A DNA stretch of 64,000 nucleotides from Gymnothorax reevesii (Eukaryota > Chordata > Actinopteri > Anguilliformes > Muraenidae), in assembly GCA_029721435.1 (NCBI GenBank), contig CM056576.1:114246666-114310665 (forward strand), in the 5' to 3' direction. The translations under genes were made by a program, and so were the position numbers. Numbering within the stretch: the first letter of the stretch is position 1; every line of letters begins with the position of its first letter. This document shows, in pieces, positions 53,701 through 59,695 of the stretch. The notes beneath the pieces were generated by a model that was not told where the DNA came from, made no database searches, and saw only the letters and a program-made list of their open reading frames with translations.

Positions 53701-56700
53701 CCATTCGGTGTTCGGGGATATAATTAGTCTCATAGCAGAATTTCTGCACATTTTTGCCAAACTGAGATATTGGCTGTCTGTTGCTTTGTGCTGGCCTTTT
53801 TCCCTTTTTTCTCAAAACATCAAAAAAAATAATAATCCATTCTCTTAAATGATTTAATAAAAAAAAAAAATATTTAAATGAGATAAGCAATTATGCCATG
53901 AGGCCAACAATACAAAAATGTTATGATGGCAAAGATTCATGCTCATTTCGCGTAAATGCTAAATAGAAAACACCATCCTGTCATAAACACAAAAACACAC
54001 CAATTAAAAGTGTAAGGACTTACGGGTTGTTCGTTGAGTGTTTATGGTTCTTCCATGCGATTTTAGCAAAATGCTCAGGTTTAGTCCCTAAAATCAAAAG
54101 CAGGCTTTAATACCAAACCCAGAATCAGATAAAATGTCGACCAGATAAGAACAAATTATTGACCAACTTGAGTTTTCCTTGGGATCCACTTTGCACAAAG
54201 ACAAGGCAAAGGAAATGGGACTGCGCAACGAGCAGTGACGTGCAGTACAAAAATAAGGCTCAGTAATACTACTTATCATAGCAGTGAGAACCAATGTGGT
54301 CCAGGACCAACTTTACCATATTTCTCCATGTGCTCGCGGCCAGCATTTCCGAACATCTGCGGGGCAGCTGGAGCAGCAGCCATGCCGTAACAGTTGATCA
54401 TCACCTCCATGTGCTTGTCCATGGGATTTGTTCTGTCCATGAACTACAAGAACAAGTGGACGCAAAGTTACCCACAACAAAAATACAGCGAGGATTACAA
54501 ACACTTGCATGGTGAAAAGGGCTAAAATTCAAACACAGCTCACTCTGTATGGGGGATAATGTACAGCGAGCCAGTAATTTTTACAAAAATTGTGCCGTTA
54601 CGCGCGAGCTGTTACCATAGACTGTATTAAAAAGACGGATGAAGCAACCGTGACGTCACCCATTGGTTTCAGCGTACTATTGAGGAAACCTCGATTTGGC
54701 AATTTGAAAAGAGCTATTTTGTAATTTTGAAAATGGATGTGATTCCTATTGGATGACAGCATGAATTGCATATCCAGGGAGGAGCGAGGGATGGATCTAC
54801 AGGTGGATCTGACCGTATCAGACGAGGACCAGAGGATAGCCTCGTCCCTAAAGAATATTCTGGCTTTATCCTTTATTTTAGTTTATTTGGGACCATAAAT
54901 TACAAAAAGGTAATGTGTCAAAGAAGAACTGAATCACCTTGAAGTGGTTTATTTTGCAATAATCACCAGCTGGTTGTACATTTTCCTGTACATTGTTACT
55001 GACTGAAGAAATAAATAATTTGACAAAAATATTGATTTAAAAATAATTTTATTGATGTAAAACTGATTTTATTACTTAACCAAAGAAAGTTGGTTCGATT
55101 CAACGGTTGGAATGAAGTCACACCCATAGCTATGGCCCGCTCTTCATAGCAGTAGTTTGCTTTTCAGAAGTAATAGACCGTAAATACCCAAATTGACCAA
55201 TTATAATCGAGTATACGACAAAGCCATGTCATATATGGGTGGAAATACCCATGCAGACTGTTGTTATATTTGATCGTGGACACATCTATATGTAAAGAAC
55301 TATTAAAGACCCTTAAAATGTTTCACAAACTGAATACATACGACACCAGCTGAAACTGTATCCATTTATTTTGCCTCAACTAAAGATATTCCCATGATTC
55401 AAAAAAAAAAAAAAAAAAAAGATCCAAGGCACTCTTCTATCAAAAAATTAAAAAGCCTTTATGTTGGCACAATGGGAGTTGTAAAAGCAGTGTAAAGAAT
55501 TTATTGATATTTAGACTCAAAGTCTCTGATATCAAAATGTTCATTGGAACACTACTTTTGTTGTCCATTTTCTATCCTGTCCTTGTGGTTGCTTTTATAT
55601 AGGCCGGACAAAGAGAGGCTTGAAAGATCGAGTCTCTGAGCACAGGTATGCAATAAAAAAAAATCTGATTTCAATTACCCAATGGCAAAACGCTTTCAGA
55701 AAGCACATAACAGCAATTCAGACAGCCTTATGGGTGAGGGCCTGCAAACCATTAAAAAAAAAAAAAAAAAAAACACTGCGGGGGTGATCAACTTAAACTT
55801 CTACTGCAGAGAGAAACCGTCAATATATACCAAATGAAAGCCACACTATATCCAGGACTGAATGAGGAAATAGACTTCAGTCCATTTTTGGAGAGCCATC
55901 TAGTGATTATCCTTTCATTATGGTCACCAGAGAGCTTGTTCGGCCTCGTGCTCAGGTGCTTGCAATCAGTTGTCCACATTCTCATTCTCAATGTTCACAA
56001 AGGGGAAGATTCTGTGTAGAGGGTTACACCCTGAAGAAGGCTGTTTGTGCCGCTACGCGTGAGCTGTTACCATAGACTGTATAAGAAGACGGATGAAGCA
56101 ACCGTGACGTCACCCATTGGTTTCAGCACACCATTGAGGAAGCCTTGATTTTGGCAATTTGAAAAGAGCTATTTTGTAATTTTGAAAATGGATGTGATTC
56201 CTATTGGATGAGAGCGTGAATTGCATAACCAGGGAGGAGCGAGGGATGGATCTACTGGTGGATCTGACTATATCAGACGAGGACCAGAGGATAGCTTCGC
56301 CCCTAAAGCATATTCTGGCTTTATCCTTTATTTTAGTCTATTTGGGACCATAAATTGCAAAAAGGAACATCATAATATGTCTGAGAAGACTTGAAACTTG
56401 CGACAGATACCATAAAGTGGTATGGAAAATCATTATTGATATAAATCAGGTGGGAAAGTAGGGTCATTATCTCATAGACTTCTGTAGGATTGCATGTCTT
56501 TCTGCAACCACCAACATCGCCATCTGCTGGCCATGAAGTAGAATGCAAATTTTAGAGATTTCCGCATTGGCCTCTGTTTTCAGACGCTGACACCGAGTCC
56601 ATCTTTTTATACAGTCCATGGTTGTTACCCAGCATAATCTTAAGTATGAATTCTTTCAAGTATTTCATGATGAAATAGCCACTCGAATAAACGCTTTTTA

Positions 56701-59695
56701 ATTTTTTGATAGAAGAGCATCTTGGATCTTTCTTTTCTGAATTTGTGTGCACCCCACCAAAGGGCACCTTCGTCGCACCAATTTGAACTTCCGAGCACTC
56801 TGGACTTTCTTGCCGTTCCAAAGACAGTCTCGTGATTGTTCCAGCCGCAGAACACTCTGTACCTTTGACGTCAGGGAGCCTCTCTCCATTTTCTCAAACC
56901 CCAGGGCGAGAACACAGTCAGCCAGACCTGATGGGTCAATTTCAGACAAAAAAAAAAAAAAAATTAAACGGTATTCAGTCAAACAGACAGCGGAGTCCAG
57001 TAAAGCACAGCGTGCCTTTAAGCCCCAAATTTCTCACCTCCCTGCACCAGCTGGCGAGCCATGAAGAGGGCAGTGGAGCCAGTGGAGCAGTTGTTGTTGA
57101 CATTGGTGATGGGGATGCCCGTGAGGCCCAGGCTGTGGTAGATGGCCCGCTGCCCACAGGTCGAGTCCCCTGAAAAACACAGGCCCAGTTAGCCATTCAA
57201 AAGATTCACATAGAATGCGTGATGGGATGCAAGTTCACAACTCTGTGGCATTAAAGTGCATTTTCTGAAGGCTTAAGCCCTTAAAAAGCTTAAAAAAAAA
57301 AAAAATAGGACCAAGGGTCCTGTAGCTTACTGGCAAGCAATCTTATAGTGATGTTACAAGTTATGAAAATGTTAAGTTTGCCCTACGAATCATTGATGGT
57401 CAATGTGAAGGACACTACATAAAAGTTCACATACATTTATAAGACCTCCTGTAATACAATCCCAAGCTCTGAATCAGTTTTGGTGAAACAAGTTATTGAA
57501 AATTCTGCACGTCAATTGTGAACTTTTTGAAGTGAAAGTAAATGACTTCCTGTAAGTGTTCAATACACCTATGTTCCCAATCTTCTATATTTTCAAGCCA
57601 TCGAAGCCTTTGAAAATTGTCACGTTTTGCTTGACCTCAACTTTGAACTTTCAAGGTTATCTGAGGTCGACTTTTACACATCCAAAATATCGGTCATATA
57701 TGACTTCATGTGTCGATAATACAAACTTAATCTCCATCTGCAACCATTTAGCTTTGGAGGATGACGGACGCTACACCACGACAATGACTCATTGGCCCAA
57801 AGGGCTGATATGCTAAAAATGGCATATAAATCAAAATATGACTTTGTCGAGGATCATCAGGAAACATAGGATATTCCGTAGATCAGGGCGACTCAACCTT
57901 ATCCAGAAAGGGCCGGTGTGGGTGCAGGCTTTCACTCCAACCAAGCACTTACGCACCTGACACCACTAATCAACCCCAAGAGTCTTTGCTAAAGCGCTTG
58001 ATTAGTTGTGTAAGTGTTTGGTTGGAATGGAAGCCTGCACCCACACCGGCCCTTGCAGGATGATGTTGAATAGCCCTGCCGGAGATGCTTCAGTTCTTTT
58101 TGAAACAAAGTTGACATCCTGCTTGCGTATAGTGAAAGGTTGATGATTATTTATGCTTTAGGAAAGCTTTAAAGTCAAAGTCAAACTTCCATCACTACAG
58201 GAGTAATGAGGGTTTTGAATTTTGGTAAATTTCACTGCACAAAAACATCAAAAACAAACAAACAAAAAAAAAAAAAACATGGTTCGAAACCAAATGCACC
58301 AATTATTTCCACACCAATTGCACCAGATCATATCATAAAGCAGAAATTCACACTAACACAGACCTTAGACTTTGAAAGCAGTGCCCATATCAGCCACAGA
58401 TAAAAACTAGAAAGGGCACTCGTTAGAGCGCATACCTTCGCCGACGCCACTGAATCCCTCGCCACTGGCGTTGGTTTCATACCGATCGGATAAAAATTGA
58501 CCGAGATATGGCCGAAAGTTGGTTTTGACCTTTTCGTGGCCTTGACCTTGACCTTTGACCCGATCACTCCCAAAATCTAATCGATTGATCCTCAGGTCAT
58601 GCCAAATGAACCCACCAAATTTTATGAAATTCCGTTTGGTACTTTTTGAGTTATTCGATACACATACATTCACAGACAGACAGACAGACAGACAGACACA
58701 CAAACAAATAAATACACGGGGATCAAAACATTACCTTCGTCAGCGAAGTCGCTGGCGAAGGTAATTAGGTTACTCACCATATACATAACCAACACAGGCC
58801 TGCTCAATAGCAGAATACGGCACTCCTGCATCTGCCAAGGCCTTTTGTCCTGATAAACAGTGTATGGAGAAATGAGGCAGTCGTTACAAACCTTCAACAA
58901 GCCACTATTTACGAATGAATTGACTACTATCCTGTTTAAACTATATCTGCAATATTTTCATTCAACAACAGTTAATCATTTTTGACCGGTGCTGGAATTG
59001 TATACTTCGGTTTACCTGCTTCCTTGGCCATATCAGGGTAATCAAACTCATCTCTGGAGCCTGGCTTCTCAAACTGCCAAAACAAACAACGCCGGTTTTC
59101 CAATTAATTTTAATTTTTTTTTTTTTTTTTTGTATAACTCCCTACCAAGGACGTAGTTGTCGCACAGACCAACACACACACTACGGGCATACATCCACGA
59201 TGAAGAATGCCATGCCATTGCACGGGGAACAAATATCAATTCCTTGACAGACTGTGCAGTGCTCTGGCATGATGTGAACATAGGATCATTTGCATTATTA
59301 TGAATAAAAGCCATGCCATGAATGACCTGAACTGTTGAACACTCAAAAATACTATGACCCCAAATGCAGCAGGCACAAAGGAGACCAAATGCTTCAATCA
59401 CCAGCCATGGCTCAAAATCTATTTTTTAATGCTATGTGGCTAGTAAGGTTGCTATGAAGTTAAAGTCAACTTGGTACTTGTACCCACTTGGAAAAATCAA
59501 AAAATATACATCGCTAGCTACCGCGACATAAGGTTAGGCAATGTGCGGAGTTCACAATGATTGATAAACTGTAAAAAAATTCATTAACGTTTAAAATCTA
59601 AAAACATTTAACAATCTTGGACAACAAAAATCATCTAATTCACCAACCTTAGTCATCCCCACTCCAACAACAAAAACTCGGTTTTTCGGAGACAT
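20623..59695 (-). CDS. scp2: scp2: SCPx 3-oxoacyl-CoA thiolase / sterol carrier protein 2, complete 16-exon gene
   Basis: Coding exons, 5' to 3': 59695-59648, 59073-59016, 58849-58778, 57169-57038, 56927-56863, 54443-54317, 54087-54024, 49819-49733, 49476-49326, 48233-48086, 47355-47248, 31809-31656, 26300-26201, 25861-25732, 23072-22993, 20718-20623. All borders are GT/AG and all phases join: 1620 nt, 539 aa (human SCPx is 547). Residues 1 to ~400 are the thiolase that cleaves branched-chain 3-oxoacyl-CoAs, including bile-acid intermediates, in peroxisomes: Cys87 in [12 protein letters not shown] 298-301, GHPLGATG 347-354. Residues ~425-539 are the SCP2 lipid-binding domain, ending AKL, a PTS1 peroxisome signal. 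Met398 is the expected internal start of the short form. No lesion was seen. Confidence 0.95.
20719..22992 (-). other. scp2: scp2 intron 15
   Basis: AT-rich, with A-runs at 20893, 21114 and 21672. Around 22450 a TTAACCCTCATGCG phrase resembles a TTAA-target transposon end, but I found no partner end. No gene. Confidence 0.7.
22993..23072 (-). CDS. scp2: scp2 exon 15 (residues 482-508)
   Basis: 80 nt encode [20 protein letters not shown] and GKMNPQT, core of the SCP2 domain. Acceptor CAG, donor GTAAGC. Confidence 0.93.
23556..23756. mobile_element. TTAA-target MITE (piggyBac-like), 201 bp
   Basis: TTAA at 23552-23555 and 23757-23760 flank ends CCCCTTTGCGCAGA (left) and its imperfect complement TCTGCAGAAAGGGG (right). 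TTAA duplications and C-rich tips fit piggyBac-type non-autonomous elements. No coding sequence. Confidence 0.85.
23930..24356 (+). mobile_element. Hairpin-ended repeat with a 264-bp internal duplication (family D)
   Basis: TTTCATGAAAATC...CTCAAAAAA recurs near 23958 and 24222, and each copy is followed by AGCACCCTTCCCAGGACGTG. The right end (about 24321-24356) folds into a hairpin with ATCCCCCATCGGTC against GACCGGCAGGGGGGGAT. A GGACGAATGGAC tract precedes it. The left border is not resolved. Confidence 0.55.
25732..25861 (-). CDS. scp2: scp2 exon 14 (residues 439-482)
   Basis: 130 nt encode [40 protein letters not shown] and NDE: the beta-sheet strands of the SCP2 domain. Acceptor CAG, donor GTTGGT (weaker than the other donors). 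Confidence 0.93.
25862..26200 (-). other. scp2: scp2 intron 13
   Basis: 339 bp with nothing recognisable beyond the splice sites. Confidence 0.8.
26201..26300 (-). CDS. scp2: scp2 exon 13 (residues 405-438)
   Basis: 100 nt encode [20 protein letters not shown] and [13 protein letters not shown]. This is the linker and the first helix of the SCP2 lipid-binding fold. Acceptor CAG, donor GTGAGC. Confidence 0.93.
26541..28786. mobile_element. Foldback DNA element with ~725-bp terminal inverted repeats
   Basis: Arms at 26541-27266 and 28062-28786 are closely matched inverted copies, starting GGGTCAGTCCATGTCAAATC. TATT flanks both ends (26537-26540, 28787-28790), a probable 4-bp target duplication. 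The ~795-bp centre has no transposase frame. A related single end, GGGTCATTCCATGCCAAACT, lies at 61912. I cannot assign the superfamily. Confidence 0.9.
29512..29720. mobile_element. 209-bp foldback MITE
   Basis: AGATAACCAGCACTC at 29512-29526 is complementary to GAGTGCTGGTCATCT at 29706-29720. Most of the element folds on itself (arms ~90 bp, including CAAATACACAGAGCAACAAG-like sequence opposite CTTGTTGCTCTG). No coding sequence. Confidence 0.8.
30878..30978. mobile_element. PIF/Harbinger-type MITE, 101 bp
   Basis: The ends AGCTGCTTTCACACCGGACG and complementary GCGTCCAGTGTGAAAGCGGC are inverted repeats. TAA at 30875-30877 and 30979-30981 is the 3-bp target duplication usual for PIF/Harbinger. 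Confidence 0.85.
31656..31809 (-). CDS. scp2: scp2 exon 12: end of thiolase and internal start of pre-SCP2
   Basis: 154 nt encode [40 protein letters not shown] and [10 protein letters not shown]. The Met398 codon (31678-31676) aligns with the start of mammalian pre-SCP2 (MGFPEAA), which is made from a second promoter upstream of this exon. Starting here gives 142 residues against 143 in human. Acceptor CAG, donor GTGAGG. The preceding intron is 15.4 kb. Confidence 0.95.
31810..32110 (-). promoter_or_regulatory. scp2: Candidate internal promoter for the short pre-SCP2 transcript
   Basis: In mammals a second promoter immediately upstream of this exon drives pre-SCP2. Here the interval contains an NF-Y-type ACCAATCAG (31921-31929) and a palindromic GTCACGTGAC E-box (32008-32017), both inside a MITE, with no clear TATA box. 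Position and motifs are suggestive only. Confidence 0.35.
31882..32103. mobile_element. TTAA-target MITE just upstream of exon 12, 222 bp
   Basis: TTAA at 31878-31881 and 32104-32107. The inverted ends AGGGAATCTAAAGTCGATTC and complement GAATCGACTTTAGATTACCT differ by one base. The body carries ACCAATCAG (31921-31929) and the E-box palindrome GTCACGTGAC (32008-32017). It lies 73-294 bp upstream of exon 12, where the pre-SCP2 promoter is found in mammals. Confidence 0.85.
32790..33135 (+). pseudogene. Tc1-like transposase fragment
   Basis: The sequence around AAAGGGGCAAAATATTGGCC and the following 300 bp reads as the DNA-binding half of a Tc1 transposase with many stops and gaps. It is cut off by a C-run at 33136-33150. 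Confidence 0.6.
33543..33585. repeat. (TG)n / (CG)-rich microsatellite
   Basis: Alternating purine-pyrimidine run of GT, GC and GTGC units, of the type that can form Z-DNA. Confidence 0.9.
33600..35470 (-). pseudogene. Gypsy LTR retrotransposon pol relic (RT and integrase remnants)
   Basis: Minus-strand reading shows a reverse transcriptase remnant at about 35330-34710. It has an RR-IPL entry, [14 protein letters not shown] resembling the LDLRQGYLQVPLHP block, and a FLDD in place of YLDD. An integrase remnant at about 34520-34170 has [12 protein letters not shown] and then a [12 protein letters not shown] segment. The frame is broken many times by stops and indels. LTRs were not found. It is an old, dead copy unrelated in age to the provirus at 50634. 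Confidence 0.7.
35556..36112 (-). mobile_element. Truncated Tc1-like element (5' end and start of transposase)
   Basis: Read on the minus strand, a TIR-like end (about 36110-35990, with CACATTTAAATGTTTCAGC) is followed by a non-coding leader and a transposase start with ATGAGAAACAAAGTTG. It soon hits stops and runs into the gypsy relic. Same family as the element at 9640. Confidence 0.65.
36438..36628 (-). mobile_element. Hairpin-ended MITE, reverse orientation (family K)
   Basis: Seen from the minus strand it ends in a hairpin (36438-36465) pairing TTCCCTGCATT with ATGCCAGGGGG, preceded by a GGACGGACAGACG tract (36476-36490). It begins with an ATATCCCCCCGG end at 36628-36617. Same architecture as the element at 12698. 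Confidence 0.5.
41800..42396 (+). mobile_element. Hairpin-ended element with ~165-bp tandem units (family G)
   Basis: Two similar units near 41862 and 42030 share AATAACTCC.ACAA.GAG/GCATTGTA and GACTTTTGTAG. The right end carries GACGACAAAGGACGCCAAGT, then AGCTCAAGTGAGCT (42381-42394) followed by AAAAA, the same 3' layout as family A at 11830. The left border is not resolved. Confidence 0.55.
42971..43255 (+). mobile_element. Hairpin-ended MITE (family J), 285 bp
   Basis: Left GATAACCCTGCCCCTACTCA is complementary to the right end CTTTGAGTGGGGCGGGGTAA (43235-43254). The right end also folds with the preceding TACCCCTTGCCCTCA. An (AAAC)n-type tract (43146-43212) precedes the hairpin. Confidence 0.65.
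43324..44963 (-). mobile_element. Tc1/mariner-like transposon, full length with ~285-bp inverted repeats
   Basis: The ends CACTCAACAAAAATATAAAC are inverted copies flanked by TA (43322-43323, 44964-44965). The inverted repeats extend ~285 bp each with only scattered differences. They enclose one minus-strand transposase (44665-43642). The element is 1640 bp, a typical Tc1 length, and appears recent apart from the lesions in its transposase. Confidence 0.95.
43642..44665 (-). pseudogene. Tc1-like transposase, nearly intact, two lesions
   Basis: Starts [20 protein letters not shown] (HTH region). It has the catalytic motifs [17 protein letters not shown] and SPIEHVWD (DD34E type) and ends before TGA at 43644-43642. 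Codon 46 is TAA (44530-44528). A 7-bp tandem-like insertion near 43838-43856 (ATGCTCA present twice) shifts the frame just before the last catalytic motif. Without these it would be about 338 residues, normal for the family. Confidence 0.92.
47248..47355 (-). CDS. scp2: scp2 exon 11 with the C-terminal thiolase signature
   Basis: 108 nt encode [20 protein letters not shown] and [15 protein letters not shown]. His348 lies in GHPLGATG. I chose the TAG acceptor (exon start 47355) because it keeps the human length. A second AG nine bases inside (exon start 47346) would drop residues KAG in frame. Donor GTAAGA. Confidence 0.93.
47356..48085 (-). other. scp2: scp2 intron 10
   Basis: 730 bp, AT-rich, with A-runs near 47682-47712. 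No other feature is supported. Confidence 0.75.
48086..48233 (-). CDS. scp2: scp2 exon 10 with the HDCF active-site motif
   Basis: 148 nt encode [20 protein letters not shown], then [20 protein letters not shown] and YEALGLCAE. His298-Asp-Cys-Phe301 is the HDCF box typical of the SCP2-thiolase subfamily, which replaces the NEAF box of other thiolases. Acceptor CAG, donor GTGAGA. Confidence 0.95.
48272..48319. repeat. (AAAT)n followed by (TA)n microsatellite
   Basis: About six AAAT units run into ten TA units. Confidence 0.95.
48790..49180 (+). mobile_element. Internally deleted Tc1-like relic
   Basis: The transposase segment GGTGGAGGTAGTGTGATGGT (encoding the GGSVMVWG-type block, with a stop) is followed by a 3' non-coding region. 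The end GGATGATCTGTAACATTTAA...CAGCACAGTA matches the family at 9640 and 35556. Confidence 0.65.
49326..49476 (-). CDS. scp2: scp2 exon 9 (residues 218-268)
   Basis: 151 nt encode [20 protein letters not shown] and on to LENSCMKI. Acceptor CAG after a short pyrimidine tract, donor GTAAGT, phase 0. PTSDGA is the conserved thiolase turn before the second core domain. Confidence 0.94.
49733..49819 (-). CDS. scp2: scp2 exon 8 (residues 189-218)
   Basis: 87 nt encode [20 protein letters not shown] and EFLTLLQC plus two bases of Cys. Acceptor CAG, donor GTAAGG. The previous intron holds the young gypsy provirus. Confidence 0.93.
50634..51110 (-). repeat. 3' LTR of the gypsy provirus
   Basis: Direct repeat partner of 53217-53690. 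It begins TGTTATGGCCCC and ends CACATTACA on the + strand. Confidence 0.95.
51244..51975 (-). pseudogene. Gypsy pol fragment: end of RT plus RNase H
   Basis: An open frame that starts inside the deletion joint in a different frame from gag (about 14 nt overlap). It shows the RT thumb ([24 protein letters not shown]), then RNase H ([31 protein letters not shown]) ending at CLSRV and stop. The RT palm with its YxDD, the protease and the whole integrase are absent, so the copy cannot move by itself. It probably lacks an initiation context of its own. Confidence 0.9.
51962..53128 (-). CDS. Gypsy gag polyprotein, truncated at its C-terminus
   Basis: Open for 388 codons. The first Met is at 53128 and a second in-frame Met at 53101 (MDDFLASP) may be the true start. 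Residues ~80-150 are a highly charged Glu/Lys/Arg/Gln repeat predicted as coiled coil. Residues ~185-330 resemble the SCAN-like capsid of gypsy gags ([30 protein letters not shown]). The frame ends at a deletion joint, so the nucleocapsid zinc knuckle and protease are missing. It shows no nonsense lesion, consistent with a recent insertion. Confidence 0.85.
   Translation of the reverse strand: MNTYILTTAMDDFLASPTVGVLKSFKKTELLEICRHLELTEVKPAMRKARLAREIVEYYIDENVFAPGDLEQFPVENPNIEMELKLKMLEIEREEKEKQRQFELEKLAREEKQREFEREEKEKQRQFELEKFARQRDFELEKFDREERLQMEQQKIKIQTENKFRASQEVKLVPPFSEKDVDNYFQCFEKVAKSCQWPKEHWPLMLQTVLKGKAQQAYSALSADDSSDYEVVKKVILRAYELVPEAYRQKFRGLKKSENQTYVEFANEKQVCFERWCTSMEVKDDFNSLKDMVLVEEFKNCVKDDVKTYLNEKQALNLQSAAKFADEYVLTHKSKFQSSSNNKWSQFQKKGYGDTQDSSPKDKDKTGDGAQKSSNRSDQSVKADSDPG
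53217..53690 (-). repeat. 5' LTR of the gypsy provirus
   Basis: Direct repeat partner of 50634-51110. It should carry the promoter for minus-strand transcription toward gag. TATATA-like motifs are present but no start site is assigned. Confidence 0.95.
54024..54087 (-). CDS. scp2: scp2 exon 7 (residues 168-189)
   Basis: 64 nt encode [20 protein letters not shown] plus two bases of Pro. Acceptor TAG, donor GTAAGT. Confidence 0.92.
54317..54443 (-). CDS. scp2: scp2 exon 6 (residues 126-168)
   Basis: 127 nt, starting [20 protein letters not shown] and ending [16 protein letters not shown] plus one base of Gly. Acceptor TAG, donor GTAAAG. Confidence 0.93.
54615..54922 (+). mobile_element. CRE-bearing MITE, copy 2 (right part lost)
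   Basis: Begins CCATAGACTGTATTAAAAAG and has TGACGTCA at 54651-54658. It follows copy 3 closely to about 54922, then diverges. The ~25 bp before it (GTGCCGTTACGCGCGAGCTG) also match the flank of copy 3, so the repeat unit may begin further left. Confidence 0.75.
56070..56621 (+). mobile_element. CRE-bearing MITE, copy 3 (complete)
   Basis: Left CCATAGACTGTATAAGAAGA and right TCTTTTTATACAGTCCATGG are ~22-bp inverted ends. TGACGTCA lies at 56105-56112. The body matches copy 1 (2590-3104) inverted along its whole length, including the CGCCATCTGCTGGCC region near the end. Confidence 0.8.
56863..56927 (-). CDS. scp2: scp2 exon 5 (residues 104-125)
   Basis: 65 nt encode [20 protein letters not shown] and K. 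Acceptor CAG, donor GTACAG, leaving phase 0. LALGFEKM is strongly conserved in SCPx. Confidence 0.93.
57038..57169 (-). CDS. scp2: scp2 exon 4 with catalytic Cys87
   Basis: 132 nt encode [20 protein letters not shown] followed by [20 protein letters not shown] and LVQGG. Cys87 in NNNCSTGS is the acyl-accepting nucleophile of the SCP2-thiolase family. Acceptor CAG, donor GTGAGA. Confidence 0.95.
57306..57814 (+). mobile_element. Hairpin-ended element, family A copy 2 (509 bp)
   Basis: Shares the start TAGGACCAAGGGTCCTGTAG and the 3' module (GACGGACGC..ACACCACGACAAT, then a TTGGCCCAAAGGGC hairpin and GCTAAAAA) with 10258-11859, but has far fewer internal monomers. It is also flanked by an A-run (57292-57305) and AAAAA. 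Confidence 0.8.
57884..58078. mobile_element. hAT-type MITE, 195 bp
   Basis: The ends CAGGGCGACTCAACC and complement CAGGGCTATTCAACA lie on long self-complementary arms (GGGCCGGTGTGGGTGCAGGC). CCGTAGAT (57876-57883) and CCGGAGAT (58079-58086) are an 8-bp duplication with one mismatch. Confidence 0.9.
58434..58762 (+). mobile_element. Hairpin-ended MITE (family I)
   Basis: The left end ACCTTCGCCGACG recurs in the right-end hairpin (58733-58762, ACCTTCGTCAGCG against CGCTGGCGAAGGT). A (CAGA)n tract (58673-58700) precedes the hairpin. The body includes TGACCTTTGACCC (58549-58561). Confidence 0.75.
58549..58561 (-). promoter_or_regulatory. DR1 nuclear-receptor motif (sequence match)
   Basis: Minus strand reads GGGTCAAAGGTCA, two AGGTCA-type half-sites in direct repeat with one base between, the layout bound by PPAR-RXR, HNF4 and COUP-TF. 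A third half-site AGGTCA follows immediately. It lies in intron 3 of scp2, inside a mobile element. No evidence of function. Confidence 0.35.
58778..58849 (-). CDS. scp2: scp2 exon 3 (residues 36-60)
   Basis: The CAG acceptor and donor GTGAGT frame 72 nt encoding [20 protein letters not shown] and GYVY. It enters and leaves in phase 1. Confidence 0.93.
58850..59647 (-). other. scp2: scp2 introns 2 and 1
   Basis: 58850-59015 and 59074-59647 flank exon 2. A T-run lies at 59114-59130. Nothing else is recognised. Confidence 0.8.
59016..59073 (-). CDS. scp2: scp2 exon 2 (residues 17-36)
   Basis: The CAG acceptor is followed by [19 protein letters not shown], then one base of a Gly codon and donor GTAAAC. 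58 nt, continuing the thiolase N-domain. Confidence 0.93.
59648..59695 (-). CDS. scp2: scp2 exon 1 (residues 1-16)
   Basis: The ATG at 59695-59693 gives [16 protein letters not shown], then donor GT (59647-59646). [11 protein letters not shown] is the conserved thiolase start. The N-terminus is seven residues shorter than the human one. The 5' UTR is not delimited. Confidence 0.93.

Larger units (their letters stand above)
50004..53722 (+). mobile_element. Hairpin-ended tandem-repeat element (family C), split by a gypsy insertion
   Basis: The left end TATATCCCCGAACGCC recurs inverted at the right end (GGTGTTCGGGGATATA, 53707-53722), which also forms a hairpin with CCCCGAAACGCC. Without the provirus it is ~658 bp. 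Inside are about three monomers of 152-153 bp, each with AGGTCATGACCT (50060-50071, 50212-50223; one mismatch at 50365-50376). Confidence 0.75.
49820..54023 (-). other. scp2: scp2 intron 7
   Basis: Almost filled by a hairpin-ended repeat (50004-53722) that is itself split by a gypsy provirus (50634-53690). Confidence 0.85.
54444..56862 (-). other. scp2: scp2 intron 5
   Basis: Holds two copies of the CRE-bearing MITE (54615-54922 truncated, 56070-56621 complete) and A-runs. The rest is unrecognised. Confidence 0.8.
57170..58777 (-). other. scp2: scp2 intron 3
   Basis: Holds three mobile elements: family A copy 2 (57306-57814), a hAT MITE (57884-58078) and a family I hairpin-ended element (58434-58762) that stops 15 bp before exon 3. 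Confidence 0.85.
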
